NCBI RefSeq assembly: GCF_000016505.1
Contig: NC_009706.1
Span: forward strand, 1,674,001-1,738,000
Length of the DNA stretch: 64,000 nt
Direction: 5' to 3'
Source of the DNA: Clostridium kluyveri DSM 555
GTDB lineage: Bacteria; Bacillota; Clostridia; Clostridiales; Clostridiaceae
The translations under genes and the position numbers were made by a program. This document shows positions 44,040 to 52,210 of the stretch, in pieces; the first letter of the stretch is position 1, and each line of letters starts with the position of its first letter. Under the pieces are notes generated by a model. That model saw only the letters and a list, made by a program, of their open reading frames with translations. It had not been told where the DNA came from and made no database searches.

Positions 44040-44642
44040 TTATCTTACTAGAAGTAATTTTAAATTTTTAACTACTTTTCCACCATCATTGGTCATTGCA
44101 GAAGACATAATAGCAGCGCCACAGGCTCCGTTTGATAAAACATCCTTTAAATTGCTACAATCAATACCCCCTATGGCTATTATTGGTATCAAAATGTTTT
44201 TGTGCATTTCCCTAATAAATTCTAAACCTCTGCCTTTTAAACCTTTTTTGCAGTCTGTTTCAAAAATGTGACCTGCCAATAAATAGTTAGCTCCTAAACT
44301 TTCTGCTTTTTTAGCTTCCTCAATACTGTGTACCGATACTCCAATTTTTAGTTTTTCATAAATATTATTTTTAAACTTAATTTTTTTAAATATTTCATAG
44401 CTGGTGTGAAATCCAAAAGCTTTAATATTTAAAGCTATATCAATATTGCCATTAATAATTAAAGGAACATTATATTTATCTGTGATACTTTTAATTTTTT
44501 TACTCATACTTAGTAGGGATGTATAAGATAAATCTTTTTCTCTTAAAATTATACCATCAGCACCATTCTTTACTACATTTTCTACGACATTATAAATGCT
44601 ATCTTCTTTAATTAAATTTCTGTTTGTAACTACATAAATCAT
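44040..44642 (-). CDS. tenI: TenI-like thiazole tautomerase (ThiE-fold)
   Basis: 200 residues starting at ATG 44642, which overlaps the thiH stop (ATGA). TIM-barrel of the thiamine-phosphate synthase family, but the loop reads LAGHIFETDCKKGLKGRG, the His-containing TenI signature, rather than the GPIFPTPTK of ThiE. TenI isomerises the thiazole carboxylate phosphate made by ThiG/ThiH. Last gene of the thiSFGH operon. ThiE activity cannot be excluded from sequence alone. Confidence 0.85.
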   Translation of the reverse strand: MIYVVTNRNLIKEDSIYNVVENVVKNGADGIILREKDLSYTSLLSMSKKIKSITDKYNVPLIINGNIDIALNIKAFGFHTSYEIFKKIKFKNNIYEKLKIGVSVHSIEEAKKAESLGANYLLAGHIFETDCKKGLKGRGLEFIREMHKNILIPIIAIGGIDCSNLKDVLSNGACGAAIMSSAMTNDGGKVVKNLKLLLVR

Positions 44643-45745
44643 CTTATTGGTTCCCAATCTTTAAATATGGGATTATATCCCATGCTTATTATATCATTTT
44701 TAAGTTCTTTTACTGATCTACTATCTGCAATATCAAACTGCCCTTCACCTTTATCATTACTAGAATGACCACCTACTTCTGTAGAAACGCCTGCTGACAT
44801 TTTGGTCACTCCAATAGGAATTAAATTATTTCTAAATTCTGCTCTTTCTCTTGTAGTTACATTAATTCCTGCTCTTTGAACAAATATTTTATAAGCTAGC
44901 ATAATCTGAACAATATTTTTATCGGTAACTTCATAGATATCATTATAACTTCCAGCATGAGGTCTTATTCTAGGCATAGATAAACTTAGTTCCACATCTG
45001 GATAATTCCTTTCTATGTAAGCTCCGTGCATTCCAGTGAAAAAAGCCTCACTTCTCCATTTGTACAAACCCAGTAGGGCACTTATACTTAAAGAACTGAT
45101 TTTTGCTCTACATCCTCTTTCAGGAGCATCTAATCTAAATTTATAATCTTTTTTTGGTCCTGCTAGATGAACTTTACTATATATATCTTCATTGTAAACT
45201 TCTTGATATACAGTAAGACTATCAACACCTGCATTAACAAGTTCAGCATATTCCTCTGTATTTAATGGATATACTTCTATACATATTGAACTAAAATATT
45301 TTTTTAATATTTTCACACAATCTTTAATATAAGATACCGGTGTATGATAAGTAGACTCTCCAGTCAGTATTATAATGTGTTTCAATCCCGTTTTTGCTAT
45401 TGTTTCTGCTTCATTTTCTACTTCTTCAAGAGTCAACTTTTTTCTTTTTATTTTATTTTCAACATTATATCCGCAGTAAACACATCTGTTTTTACAATAA
45501 TTTGCTAGATACATTGGCGTATATAATACTATACTTCGTCCAAAATTTCTTAATGAAATATCCCTTGCTTTTTGAGCCATCTCTTCTAGAAAATTTTCAG
45601 CTTTGGGAGAAAGTAATGTTAAAAAATCATATTCATCTATTCTATCTTTTCCAAGCACAGTTTTAATTTGATTATCTGTTACTTTTTTAAAACAATTATC
45701 AAAGTCAAAATTTCTATAATTCTCAATAACTTCATAAAAACTCAT
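44639..45745 (-). CDS. thiH: 2-iminoacetate synthase (tyrosine lyase, radical SAM)
   Basis: Splits tyrosine to p-cresol and dehydroglycine for thiazole formation. 368 residues with the radical SAM CxxxCxxC motif in NYCKNRCVYCGY (about residues 85-92), and GLKHIIILTGES. Clostridia as anaerobes use ThiH in place of the glycine oxidase ThiO. 11 bases downstream of thiG, overlapping tenI. Confidence 0.96.
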   Translation of the reverse strand: MSFYEVIENYRNFDFDNCFKKVTDNQIKTVLGKDRIDEYDFLTLLSPKAENFLEEMAQKARDISLRNFGRSIVLYTPMYLANYCKNRCVYCGYNVENKIKRKKLTLEEVENEAETIAKTGLKHIIILTGESTYHTPVSYIKDCVKILKKYFSSICIEVYPLNTEEYAELVNAGVDSLTVYQEVYNEDIYSKVHLAGPKKDYKFRLDAPERGCRAKISSLSISALLGLYKWRSEAFFTGMHGAYIERNYPDVELSLSMPRIRPHAGSYNDIYEVTDKNIVQIMLAYKIFVQRAGINVTTRERAEFRNNLIPIGVTKMSAGVSTEVGGHSSNDKGEGQFDIADSRSVKELKNDIISMGYNPIFKDWEPIR

Positions 45746-45756
45746 TAAATCACATC

Positions 45757-46521
45757 CTATCTCAAGAATCCTGTAAGAGGAGATGAAGCTTCTGCCATTA
45801 ACTTTTCTTGCCCTAATTTAGCTAAGAATGCTTTTCTTCCACTTTCCACGGCAAGTCCAAAAGCTTCTGCCATAAGTACCGGATTTCCTGCACTAGCTAT
45901 AGCTGTATTAACAAGTACTGCATCAGCACCCATTTCCATTGCTTCTGCTGCCTGTGATGGTTTCCCTATACCTGCGTCAACAACTATAGGAGTTGCAATT
46001 TCATCTATTATAATTCTTATCATTTCTTTTGTAGCAATTCCTCTATTAGTTCCAATAGGTGCACCTAGAGGCATTACTGCTGCTGCACCGGCATTAACTA
46101 ATCTTTTAGTATCCATTAGGTCAGGATTCATATAGGGTAACACGATAAATCCTTCTTTTGCTAATACTTCTGTAGCTTTAATAGTTTCATAGTTATCAGG
46201 TAATAGATATTTATTATCTGAGATAACTTCTATTTTGATCCAATTTCCACATCCAGCAGCCCTTGCAATTCTGGCCAACCTTATGGCTTCTTCTGCATTT
46301 CGTGCTCCTGATGTATTAGGCAGTAATATACAATCTTTATTAATGTAATTTAACATATTTTCTTCTTTTGAAGTGATGTCAACTCTTCTTAATGCAATAG
46401 TAATGACCTGAGATTTAGATTTTTTCAATATTCTAGGTATAATACTATTTGATGAATATTTACCTGTTCCAATAAAAAGTCTACTTTTCACTTCTGTTCC
46501 ACCAATTATTAAATTGTCCAT
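45757..46521 (-). CDS. thiG: thiazole synthase
   Basis: 254 residues from ATG 46521 ([20 protein letters not shown]), after TTGGAGGAAATA. Forms the thiazole from deoxyxylulose phosphate, dehydroglycine and ThiS thiocarboxylate. Motifs: [62 protein letters not shown]. The catalytic Lys is expected in WIKIEVI. Confidence 0.96.
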   Translation of the reverse strand: MDNLIIGGTEVKSRLFIGTGKYSSNSIIPRILKKSKSQVITIALRRVDITSKEENMLNYINKDCILLPNTSGARNAEEAIRLARIARAAGCGNWIKIEVISDNKYLLPDNYETIKATEVLAKEGFIVLPYMNPDLMDTKRLVNAGAAAVMPLGAPIGTNRGIATKEMIRIIIDEIATPIVVDAGIGKPSQAAEAMEMGADAVLVNTAIASAGNPVLMAEAFGLAVESGRKAFLAKLGQEKLMAEASSPLTGFLR

Positions 46522-46576
46522 ATTTATTTCCTCCAACACAATCTATTATAGATAATTAAAACTTATCTTTATTAAT

Positions 46577-47377
46577 TTACTCTTCTCCTAAAATAATTCT
46601 CAATACTGCATTTGCCTGATGATTTGCAGCTATAGCAACTCTTGGGGCCATTAGTCCACATCCAGGTTTAGCCTCATTTTCACCATCACCAACCAGATAA
46701 AAATTATCTTTTATTTTTTTAGTTTTTATTTTATTGCTTGAAAAATATCCTGCCATTCCTGATGCCACAATAATTTTTTTATCTTTTAGTTTACTCAGTG
46801 AAATATTTGCAAGCATTGCTTTGCACTTAGGATTGTCAAAAGCTTCAACTATTATATCTACATCTTTGAAAACTTCTACAATATTGCTCTCATCTAAATA
46901 TATATTTGCCTTTTCAATTTTCACATATGGGTTACAATCTTTTATAATTTGTTCCAATGCATCAGTTTTTTTCATACCTAAATGTTTTATATAGTACTGC
47001 TGTCTATTTAAATTGCTTGGCTCTACTACATCAAAATCAACTAAAAGTAATTTGCCTATTCCTACCCTTGCCAAAGATAAAGCTGCATTTGAACCTAATC
47101 CTCCAAGTCCTGCAATTCCAACGGTATATCTTTTTATTTTCTGGTGTACACAAGGTGTATGCCTTGCCATAAGCATTGCTTCCATTTCGTCTTCTTTTGG
47201 TATTTCACCTCTTTTTATAAATACTACTCTATCTTTTTCTTTTAAAGTATAATCTTTTTTAATGATAAAACCATTGTATACAATTATATCTGCATCATTT
47301 TTCATTAATTTTTTTAATTCGTAGACTGTCGTATTTTCCTTTATATTAGCTTTCCTTTCGTTTACATAAATAATCAT
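46577..47377 (-). CDS. thiF: ThiF adenylyltransferase with N-terminal ThiS-like domain
   Basis: 266 residues from ATG 47377 (MIIYVNERKANIKENTTVYEL); GGAGGTGG at the end of thiS is its ribosome site. Residues 1-60 look like a ubiquitin/ThiS fold but end IKRGEIPKED without the GlyGly tail. Then comes the E1-like domain: VGIAGLGGLGSNAALSLARV (ATP site), DFDVVEPSNLNRQQYY. It adenylates the ThiS C-terminus for sulfur transfer. This two-domain form is known as a second ThiF family in clostridia; the fused domain probably helps docking. Confidence 0.93.
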   Translation of the reverse strand: MIIYVNERKANIKENTTVYELKKLMKNDADIIVYNGFIIKKDYTLKEKDRVVFIKRGEIPKEDEMEAMLMARHTPCVHQKIKRYTVGIAGLGGLGSNAALSLARVGIGKLLLVDFDVVEPSNLNRQQYYIKHLGMKKTDALEQIIKDCNPYVKIEKANIYLDESNIVEVFKDVDIIVEAFDNPKCKAMLANISLSKLKDKKIIVASGMAGYFSSNKIKTKKIKDNFYLVGDGENEAKPGCGLMAPRVAIAANHQANAVLRIILGEE

Positions 47378-47378
47378 T

Positions 47379-47579
47379 TTAGCCACCTCCAACAAAACGT
47401 ATTATTTCAACTTTTGAATTAGTAGAAAGCTTTGTTGATAAATACTTGTCTTTGGGAATTATTTCAAAATCAATTTCAACTACAACGATATCCAAATTAA
47501 TTTCCAGACTATTTAGCAACTCTATGACACTAATATTGTCCTCTACTTCTAATTCTTTTCCATTTACAAGAAGTATCAT
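47379..47579 (-). CDS. thiS: sulfur carrier protein ThiS
   Basis: 66 residues, ubiquitin fold, starts MILLVNGKELEVEDN and ends FVGGG, giving the C-terminal GlyGly needed for thiocarboxylation. First gene of the operon, directly behind the TPP riboswitch and a good AGGAGG site. Confidence 0.95.
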   Translation of the reverse strand: MILLVNGKELEVEDNISVIELLNSLEINLDIVVVEIDFEIIPKDKYLSTKLSTNSKVEIIRFVGGG

Positions 47580-47763
47580 TTTTCTCCTCCTTTCTAAAAT
47601 TAATTGAGAAATACCAACGATATGCTATTTACGAAAGTGCTTAAACAAAAAAGGAAGCATTATTGCTCCCTCATAACTTTCAAATTTAAATTTGTTAAAT
47701 TATAATCTGCATTATAGCCTTCTGAAAAAACAAATACTACAATGTTAACAAAAATAATTCAAA

Positions 47764-47792
47764 AATCACAAATTCATAAGGAATTTGTGATA
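47764..47792 (-). terminator. expression-platform terminator of the TPP riboswitch
   Basis: TCACAAATTC / GAATTTGTGA stem with TTTTTG on the minus strand, between the aptamer and thiS. Confidence 0.85.
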
Positions 47793-47798
47793 ACAAAC

Positions 47799-47888
47799 CG
47801 TATTTCCCTACGTTGGCATTACCCAAATCAGGTTATGAGGGTAAGGGATAACATCCCATTCTCAGACTGTTAATACAGACTCCCCTTA
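47799..47888 (-). promoter_or_regulatory. TPP (THI-box) riboswitch
   Basis: On the minus strand: AGGGGAGTC, CAGTCTGAGAATGGG, TACCCTCATAACCTGAT, GGGTAATGCCAACGTAGGGA. All are THI-element hallmarks. It represses thiSFGH-tenI when thiamine pyrophosphate is plentiful. Confidence 0.97.
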
Positions 47889-48022
47889 AAGATATTAAAT
47901 TTTAATTTTTTATAATACCAATTTATCACAATATGGATTTGAAATCAAGTTTATGAATAATTTGTTTACAGATGTATCATGTAAATTCCAATACAAATTT
48001 TATTTTTTAAGAAGATATTATA

Positions 48023-48073
48023 ATGGCAAAACAAAATTATTGGGAATTTAAAAAATATGGAGTACAGGATTAA
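48023..48073 (+). pseudogene. remnant of a WEF-motif clostridial protein
   Basis: ATG at 48023 gives MAKQNYWEFKKYG and then a stop after 16 codons. Clostridia carry many proteins beginning MxKxNYWEFKxCGREPGG; here the Cys is changed to Tyr and the frame is lost. The gene-free stretch 47890-48597 looks like decayed DNA. Confidence 0.4.
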
Positions 48074-48240
48074 GAAGTTCCAAATATGACAACGAAGCTA
48101 AATATGGTAAAGTACTTACCTTGGGAAATATAAGCTGCATATGATGATACTACCTAGTTTCAAACAGCTGAGAATTTATCATTAAACTTATTATATGCAT
48201 AGAACCAAAATCATTGAGTCACTTACTAATGAGCCTATAG

Positions 48241-48270
48241 GTTTCAATTCCTTATAGGTAGTCTAAAATC
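48241..48270 (+). CRISPR. solitary CRISPR-type repeat, no array
   Basis: The 30 bases begin GTTTCAATTCCTTATAGGTA and end TAAAATC, very close to the common clostridial type I-B/III repeat (GTTTCAATTCCTTATAGG...AAAC, read from this strand). Only one copy is present: no second repeat lies at 60-75-base spacing on either side and no cas genes are in the window. The final AAAC has decayed to AATC. Relic or chance, relic favoured. Confidence 0.5.
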
Positions 48271-48597
48271 CCATTTATATATTATTATAACAGGGTTTAT
48301 GAAAATATCAACATGTTAATGAAGTGTTAATAAAAATCACAAACCCTTATTAAATCTTATTTTTTAAGTTCATCGAACCCCCAGTTTTTTTACACTATTG
48401 GAGGTGGACGAAAAATCTATTCAGTCCTCTCAAAATTTCTCAAATTAAAATCTATACTATAACTGCACCTTATTTATCCATGAATATTTATTATTAGCCA
48501 TCGCAACTATATTTATCTTTTTCCTCGTAAATACAATCACTTATATTAATGAGAAAGTTTACATATTAATTGTATCACCATAAAAGAAAATGAAATA
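48271..48597. other. gene-free stretch
   Basis: AT-rich DNA after the repeat-like element, containing only short frames and the 3' flank of the DUF1700-like gene. Nothing else recognised. Confidence 0.5.
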
Positions 48598-49569
48598 TTA
48601 ATCTTTTCGTTTTTTGATAATACTGTAAACTGAGCTGAACATCCCAAATAAAATACCAGTTATAGGGAATATAATCCAATTAATATACCATTTATTAAAA
48701 ACAAGCCCACTAACTAAAAAAATACACACCGCCAAAGGCCATAGTATAGCAGCAACTGCACCAATAACTTTATTATTTTCTACATTTTCTTTTGAAAAAT
48801 TATCAATCCTTAAAAGAAATGTAAAACTTTCTTTAATACTTCCATAATATATAAATATAAAAACAGCAATTGCTATTATAATAAGTAAGACAATTACTCC
48901 ATAGATAGACGCAGTATCGCCAAAAACAGATGCTGCAAAAATTGAAACTGGAGATAAAACACAAAGACACACACCTAGTATTAAAGATACCATATAAGTT
49001 GATGTAAAACCATTATATCTCTGCTGCAATAGGGATTTTACAGAAAGGGGCACATTAAAACCTTTTTTCAAATATTTATATCTCTCAGACTTCATACCGG
49101 AATAAATAAATAGAGCCACTGCAGGTACGATCATAACAAATAATGTAATAAGGCCAATCATATATCCTGTATCTTCAGAAAATCCTCTGCCAATAATACC
49201 TTCATCTACAAGAGTAGTAATTAATATTAATAAAGCAGTACCTGTAATACACAAAAACACACCTATTCCCACTAATATACCTGTTTGTTTTTTCATAGTC
49301 ATATAATTCTTTACTTCTTCCTCAGTAATAGTTGGAAAATTCATCTCATCTTCATGAAGATTAACTCCAAGTTCACCGATTAATTCATCAATATTGCCAA
49401 ACTCTGAAATTACAATACCAATAGCTTCATTTTCTGATTTTTTCTCACTTTTTAACTCATTGTACTTTTCCTCCATATTAATCAATAAATCATTTTTTAG
49501 TTTAAATAGTTCATCTGTTTTTGGAAGGGCGGCAAATACATTGTCCAAATAATTTTTTATAGTTTCCAT
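48598..49569 (-). CDS. membrane protein with DUF1700/permease-prefix-like N-terminus
   Basis: 323 residues. A cytoplasmic N-terminal helical part (IKNYLDNVFAALPKTDELFKLKNDL, residues about 4-70) of a kind found beside PadR regulators. It is followed by about seven membrane helices (95-117, 133-155, 190-212, 217-240, 262-283, 290-312). Encoded 5 bases after the PadR gene. Probably an integral membrane stress or antimicrobial-response protein whose synthesis PadR controls; its activity is unknown. Confidence 0.8.
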   Translation of the reverse strand: METIKNYLDNVFAALPKTDELFKLKNDLLINMEEKYNELKSEKKSENEAIGIVISEFGNIDELIGELGVNLHEDEMNFPTITEEEVKNYMTMKKQTGILVGIGVFLCITGTALLILITTLVDEGIIGRGFSEDTGYMIGLITLFVMIVPAVALFIYSGMKSERYKYLKKGFNVPLSVKSLLQQRYNGFTSTYMVSLILGVCLCVLSPVSIFAASVFGDTASIYGVIVLLIIIAIAVFIFIYYGSIKESFTFLLRIDNFSKENVENNKVIGAVAAILWPLAVCIFLVSGLVFNKWYINWIIFPITGILFGMFSSVYSIIKKRKD

Positions 49570-49573
49570 TTTG

Positions 49574-49909
49574 TTAGCTCTCCTTGATAAATTTATTTAT
49601 TACTTCTTTTGTCAAATCCCATTCCCGACACTTTTCTTTATAATACACTCGACCAAGAGGAGTAATTCTATAATAAGTACGTCTTTTTCCAAAGGTTTCA
49701 TCCTTATAAAAAGACTCTATATATTTATTTTTTTCAAGTCGATTAAATGTTGAATAAAGAGTAGTTTCTTTTATAATATACTTATCCTCAGATAACCTTC
49801 TGATATTTTTTGATATTTCATATCCATAAGATTCATCCTCTAAAAGCATAAAAAGAATGATTATATCATTATATCCCCGGATAACATCACTACTTATCAA
49901 AGAATTCAC
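49574..49909 (-). CDS. PadR-family transcriptional regulator
   Basis: 111 residues with the PadR winged helix (VIRGYNDIIILFMLLEDESYGYEI, IKETTLYSTFNRLEKNKYIES, RRTYYRITPLGRVYYKEK). Represses its own operon in most known cases; a 22-bp inverted repeat covers its promoter. The ligand is unknown. Forms an operon with the membrane-protein gene. Confidence 0.92.
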   Translation of the reverse strand: MNSLISSDVIRGYNDIIILFMLLEDESYGYEISKNIRRLSEDKYIIKETTLYSTFNRLEKNKYIESFYKDETFGKRRTYYRITPLGRVYYKEKCREWDLTKEVINKFIKES

Positions 49910-49916
49910 CTCATTT

Positions 49917-49972
49917 TACTTTATCTGTCGTAGTAATTTTATTATAACACAATTACTACGACAGATAAAGTA
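49917..49972 (-). promoter_or_regulatory. PadR-operon promoter within a 22-bp inverted repeat
   Basis: Arms 49917-49938 and 49951-49972 are perfectly complementary (TACTTTATCTGTCGTAGTAA and two more bases) around 12 bases that contain TATAAT on the minus strand. A TTTATC -35 lies 17 bases upstream within one arm. The start codon of the PadR gene is only 8 bases away, so a repressor here would block transcription. Confidence 0.82.
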
Positions 49973-50031
49973 CTTTTTTAGATTTAAAAAATATTAGCAT
50001 CTTAAATTCTGTGTGCTATTAATATAGAATG

Positions 50032-50118
50032 TTATTTATTTGATTTTTTATCTTTAACCACCATTATAACTATAGCGGCACAAATAATTCCTCCTACCAG
50101 TAAAAAATCAGAAATCAT
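50032..50118 (-). CDS. 28-residue single-helix membrane peptide
   Basis: ATG at 50118 follows AAGAAAGGAATG at 6-9 nt. The sequence starts MISDFLLVGGIICAAI, forms one membrane helix (about residues 5-21), and ends with basic KDKKSNK. It lies 72 bases after the histidine-kinase stop on the same strand and is probably the last gene of the ABC/two-component operon. Small peptides of this kind often modulate a kinase or transporter; the role is unproved and no family is recognised. Confidence 0.55.
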   Translation of the reverse strand: MISDFLLVGGIICAAIVIMVVKDKKSNK

Positions 50119-50190
50119 ACACATTCCTTTCTTCAATAATTGATATAATTTATTATATATAATCCTCTTAATTTTTGATATATGGATAAA

Positions 50191-51441
50191 TCAAATGAAC
50201 CTATTTAAAAAAACAACCTCAAAGGTAGTTCCTTTACCTATTTTACTTTTTACATTAATCATGCCCTGATTTCCTTCAATTATGGATTTTGAAAGTGCCA
50301 GCCCAATTCCAATAGATTCTTCACTTCTATTTGTTCTTCCCTTATAAAATCTCTCAAATATATGTTTAATTTCTTCCCTGTGTATTCCTTCGCCATTGTC
50401 CTTAACCATTATTCTAGAACATACCTGAGATTTCTCCGTAAATACCTGAACTTTCCCACCTGGTTTAGTGTGCTCAATGGCATTCTTAATTATATTTATA
50501 ATAGCTTCATTTATCCAATTTGGATCATGATTAACCATAATTTCATTCTCTTCAGGATAAAATTCAACTTTAACATCTGCACTTTCTGACTTTATTTTAA
50601 GTGATTCTATAGAAGCTGTTACAGTTTTATTTATATCATTACTTTTTATTTCAAATCTTACTGCTCCTACATCAAGTCTTGCAAGTTGAAGCAAACTCTT
50701 TACAAGCCACTGAATTCTATTTAGCTGATTCTGGCTAATCCTTAAAAATTCAATTTTCTTTTCTTCATTTATTTTTCTATTTAAAAGTATGTCATTATAT
50801 ATTATCAAAGAAGAAATAGGAGTTTTTATCTGGTGGGATATATCTGACAGGGTGTTTATTAGAAAATTTTTTTCTTTCTGAATTTGAATTAAGTTATTTT
50901 TTAAAATAGTTCTCATATTGTTAAATGTATGAGCAAGCCTTGCAAATATACCCTCAGTATTTTCATAAATACCTACATCAAAATTGTAATCTATTACATT
51001 TTTTGCTGCAAACATAAGACTCTCCAGCTTTCTATACATTTTTACATATTCCATGCTATTTATTAAAAATACAATTACAAAAAAACATGCCATAGAAAAA
51101 AGCATAGATTTACTCAAAGTACTATAATCCTCTTTTAATCCAGGTAATAAGTTTATATTTAAATTTTCCTTATAATCATACTTATTCAGTATTTTTATTC
51201 CAAATTCAACATCTTTTAAGCTGCTTTCCTTTGTTATTACGGGCACCACTTCATCCTCAAGTTCGGGGTGAATTCTTACTATTTTTCCTATTAAAGCTGC
51301 ATTGTTATTTATATAATCTTTTTTCACCATTTCATAACCTCTATGGAGAATAAAAGAGTTCACTGCTATAAATACCATTGCCAGAATCAATATAATGCAT
51401 GAACTCCTCTTAATTTCCGGATTTTCATAATACAAAATCAT
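50191..51441 (-). CDS. sensor histidine kinase
   Basis: 416 residues. Two membrane helices (about 14-34 and 112-132) flank an extracellular loop of about 78 residues; a HAMP-like stretch follows. The H box is LSDISHQIKTPISSL and the ATPase has INIIKNAIEHTKPGG (N), KDNGEGIHREEIKHIFERFYKG and GIGLALSKSIIEGN (G). Pairs with the response regulator 6 bases upstream in the operon. The same operon encodes the ABC exporter. Confidence 0.94.
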   Translation of the reverse strand: MILYYENPEIKRSSCIILILAMVFIAVNSFILHRGYEMVKKDYINNNAALIGKIVRIHPELEDEVVPVITKESSLKDVEFGIKILNKYDYKENLNINLLPGLKEDYSTLSKSMLFSMACFFVIVFLINSMEYVKMYRKLESLMFAAKNVIDYNFDVGIYENTEGIFARLAHTFNNMRTILKNNLIQIQKEKNFLINTLSDISHQIKTPISSLIIYNDILLNRKINEEKKIEFLRISQNQLNRIQWLVKSLLQLARLDVGAVRFEIKSNDINKTVTASIESLKIKSESADVKVEFYPEENEIMVNHDPNWINEAIINIIKNAIEHTKPGGKVQVFTEKSQVCSRIMVKDNGEGIHREEIKHIFERFYKGRTNRSEESIGIGLALSKSIIEGNQGMINVKSKIGKGTTFEVVFLNRFI

Positions 51442-51447
51442 ATTATT

Positions 51448-52143
51448 TTACTCCCTTTCAACTTTTATATCCCACTGGTACCCAAAGCCTCTTTTAGTTT
51501 TTATGTACTCAGGATTTGAAGAATCCTGTTCTATCTTTTCTCTTATCCTTTTTATATACACAGAAAGAGTATTTGTGTCAAAATACTCCCCGCTTCCATC
51601 AGTTAAATTATCCAATATCTCTTCCCTACTCATGACCCTTTGGGCATTATTCATAAATAGTAAAAGAAGCTTATATTCCTGCATGGAAAGTGCTAAATCA
51701 TGTCCTTTTTTATAGGCTTCCAATGTTTCTGCATTTAAAACTATATCTTTGCATCTAAATATTTTAGGCTTATAATTATTACTTTCTGTTCTCCTTAAAA
51801 TAGCTTTAATCCTAGATACAAATTCCTTTACCCTAAAGGGTTTTGTTATATAATCGTCTGCTCCTATATCCAGTCCTAAAACTACATTTACTTCTTCATC
51901 ACAGGCAGTTAGAAATATAACTGGAACCTGACTTTTTTTACGTACATATTTACATACATCATATCCATTTCCATCTGGAAGCATTATGTCTAACACCAAA
52001 ATATCAAAAACTTCACTATTGAAAGCCTCTACTGCTTCCCGAGCATATGAGCATTTTACAACATCATATCCTTCATCCATAAGTGTAAATTCAATTCCAA
52101 GGGCCAGTGCTTTATCATCCTCAAGAAGCAATATTTTACTCAA
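51448..52143 (-). CDS. OmpR/PhoB-family response regulator
   Basis: 231 residues from TTG at 52143 (LSKILLLEDDKALALGIEFT), because GGAGGTGG lies 5 nt upstream; a GTG at 52158 lies inside that site. Receiver domain with phospho-accepting Asp in FDILVLDIMLPDGNG and Lys in DYITKPFRVKEF; C-terminal winged helix (DTNTLSVYIKRIREKIEQD). Likely controls its own ABC operon. Confidence 0.94.
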   Translation of the reverse strand: MSKILLLEDDKALALGIEFTLMDEGYDVVKCSYAREAVEAFNSEVFDILVLDIMLPDGNGYDVCKYVRKKSQVPVIFLTACDEEVNVVLGLDIGADDYITKPFRVKEFVSRIKAILRRTESNNYKPKIFRCKDIVLNAETLEAYKKGHDLALSMQEYKLLLLFMNNAQRVMSREEILDNLTDGSGEYFDTNTLSVYIKRIREKIEQDSSNPEYIKTKRGFGYQWDIKVERE

Positions 52144-52210
52144 ATTAGCCACCTCCACTAAAAATTATATTTTAAAATATGTGTTGTAATAATCATCCGA
52201 TAGATTACAA

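Noticed and set aside
48241-48270. A functional CRISPR array
   Set aside because: Only one repeat unit is present; no spaced second copy, leader or cas gene is seen, so only a relic is reported.
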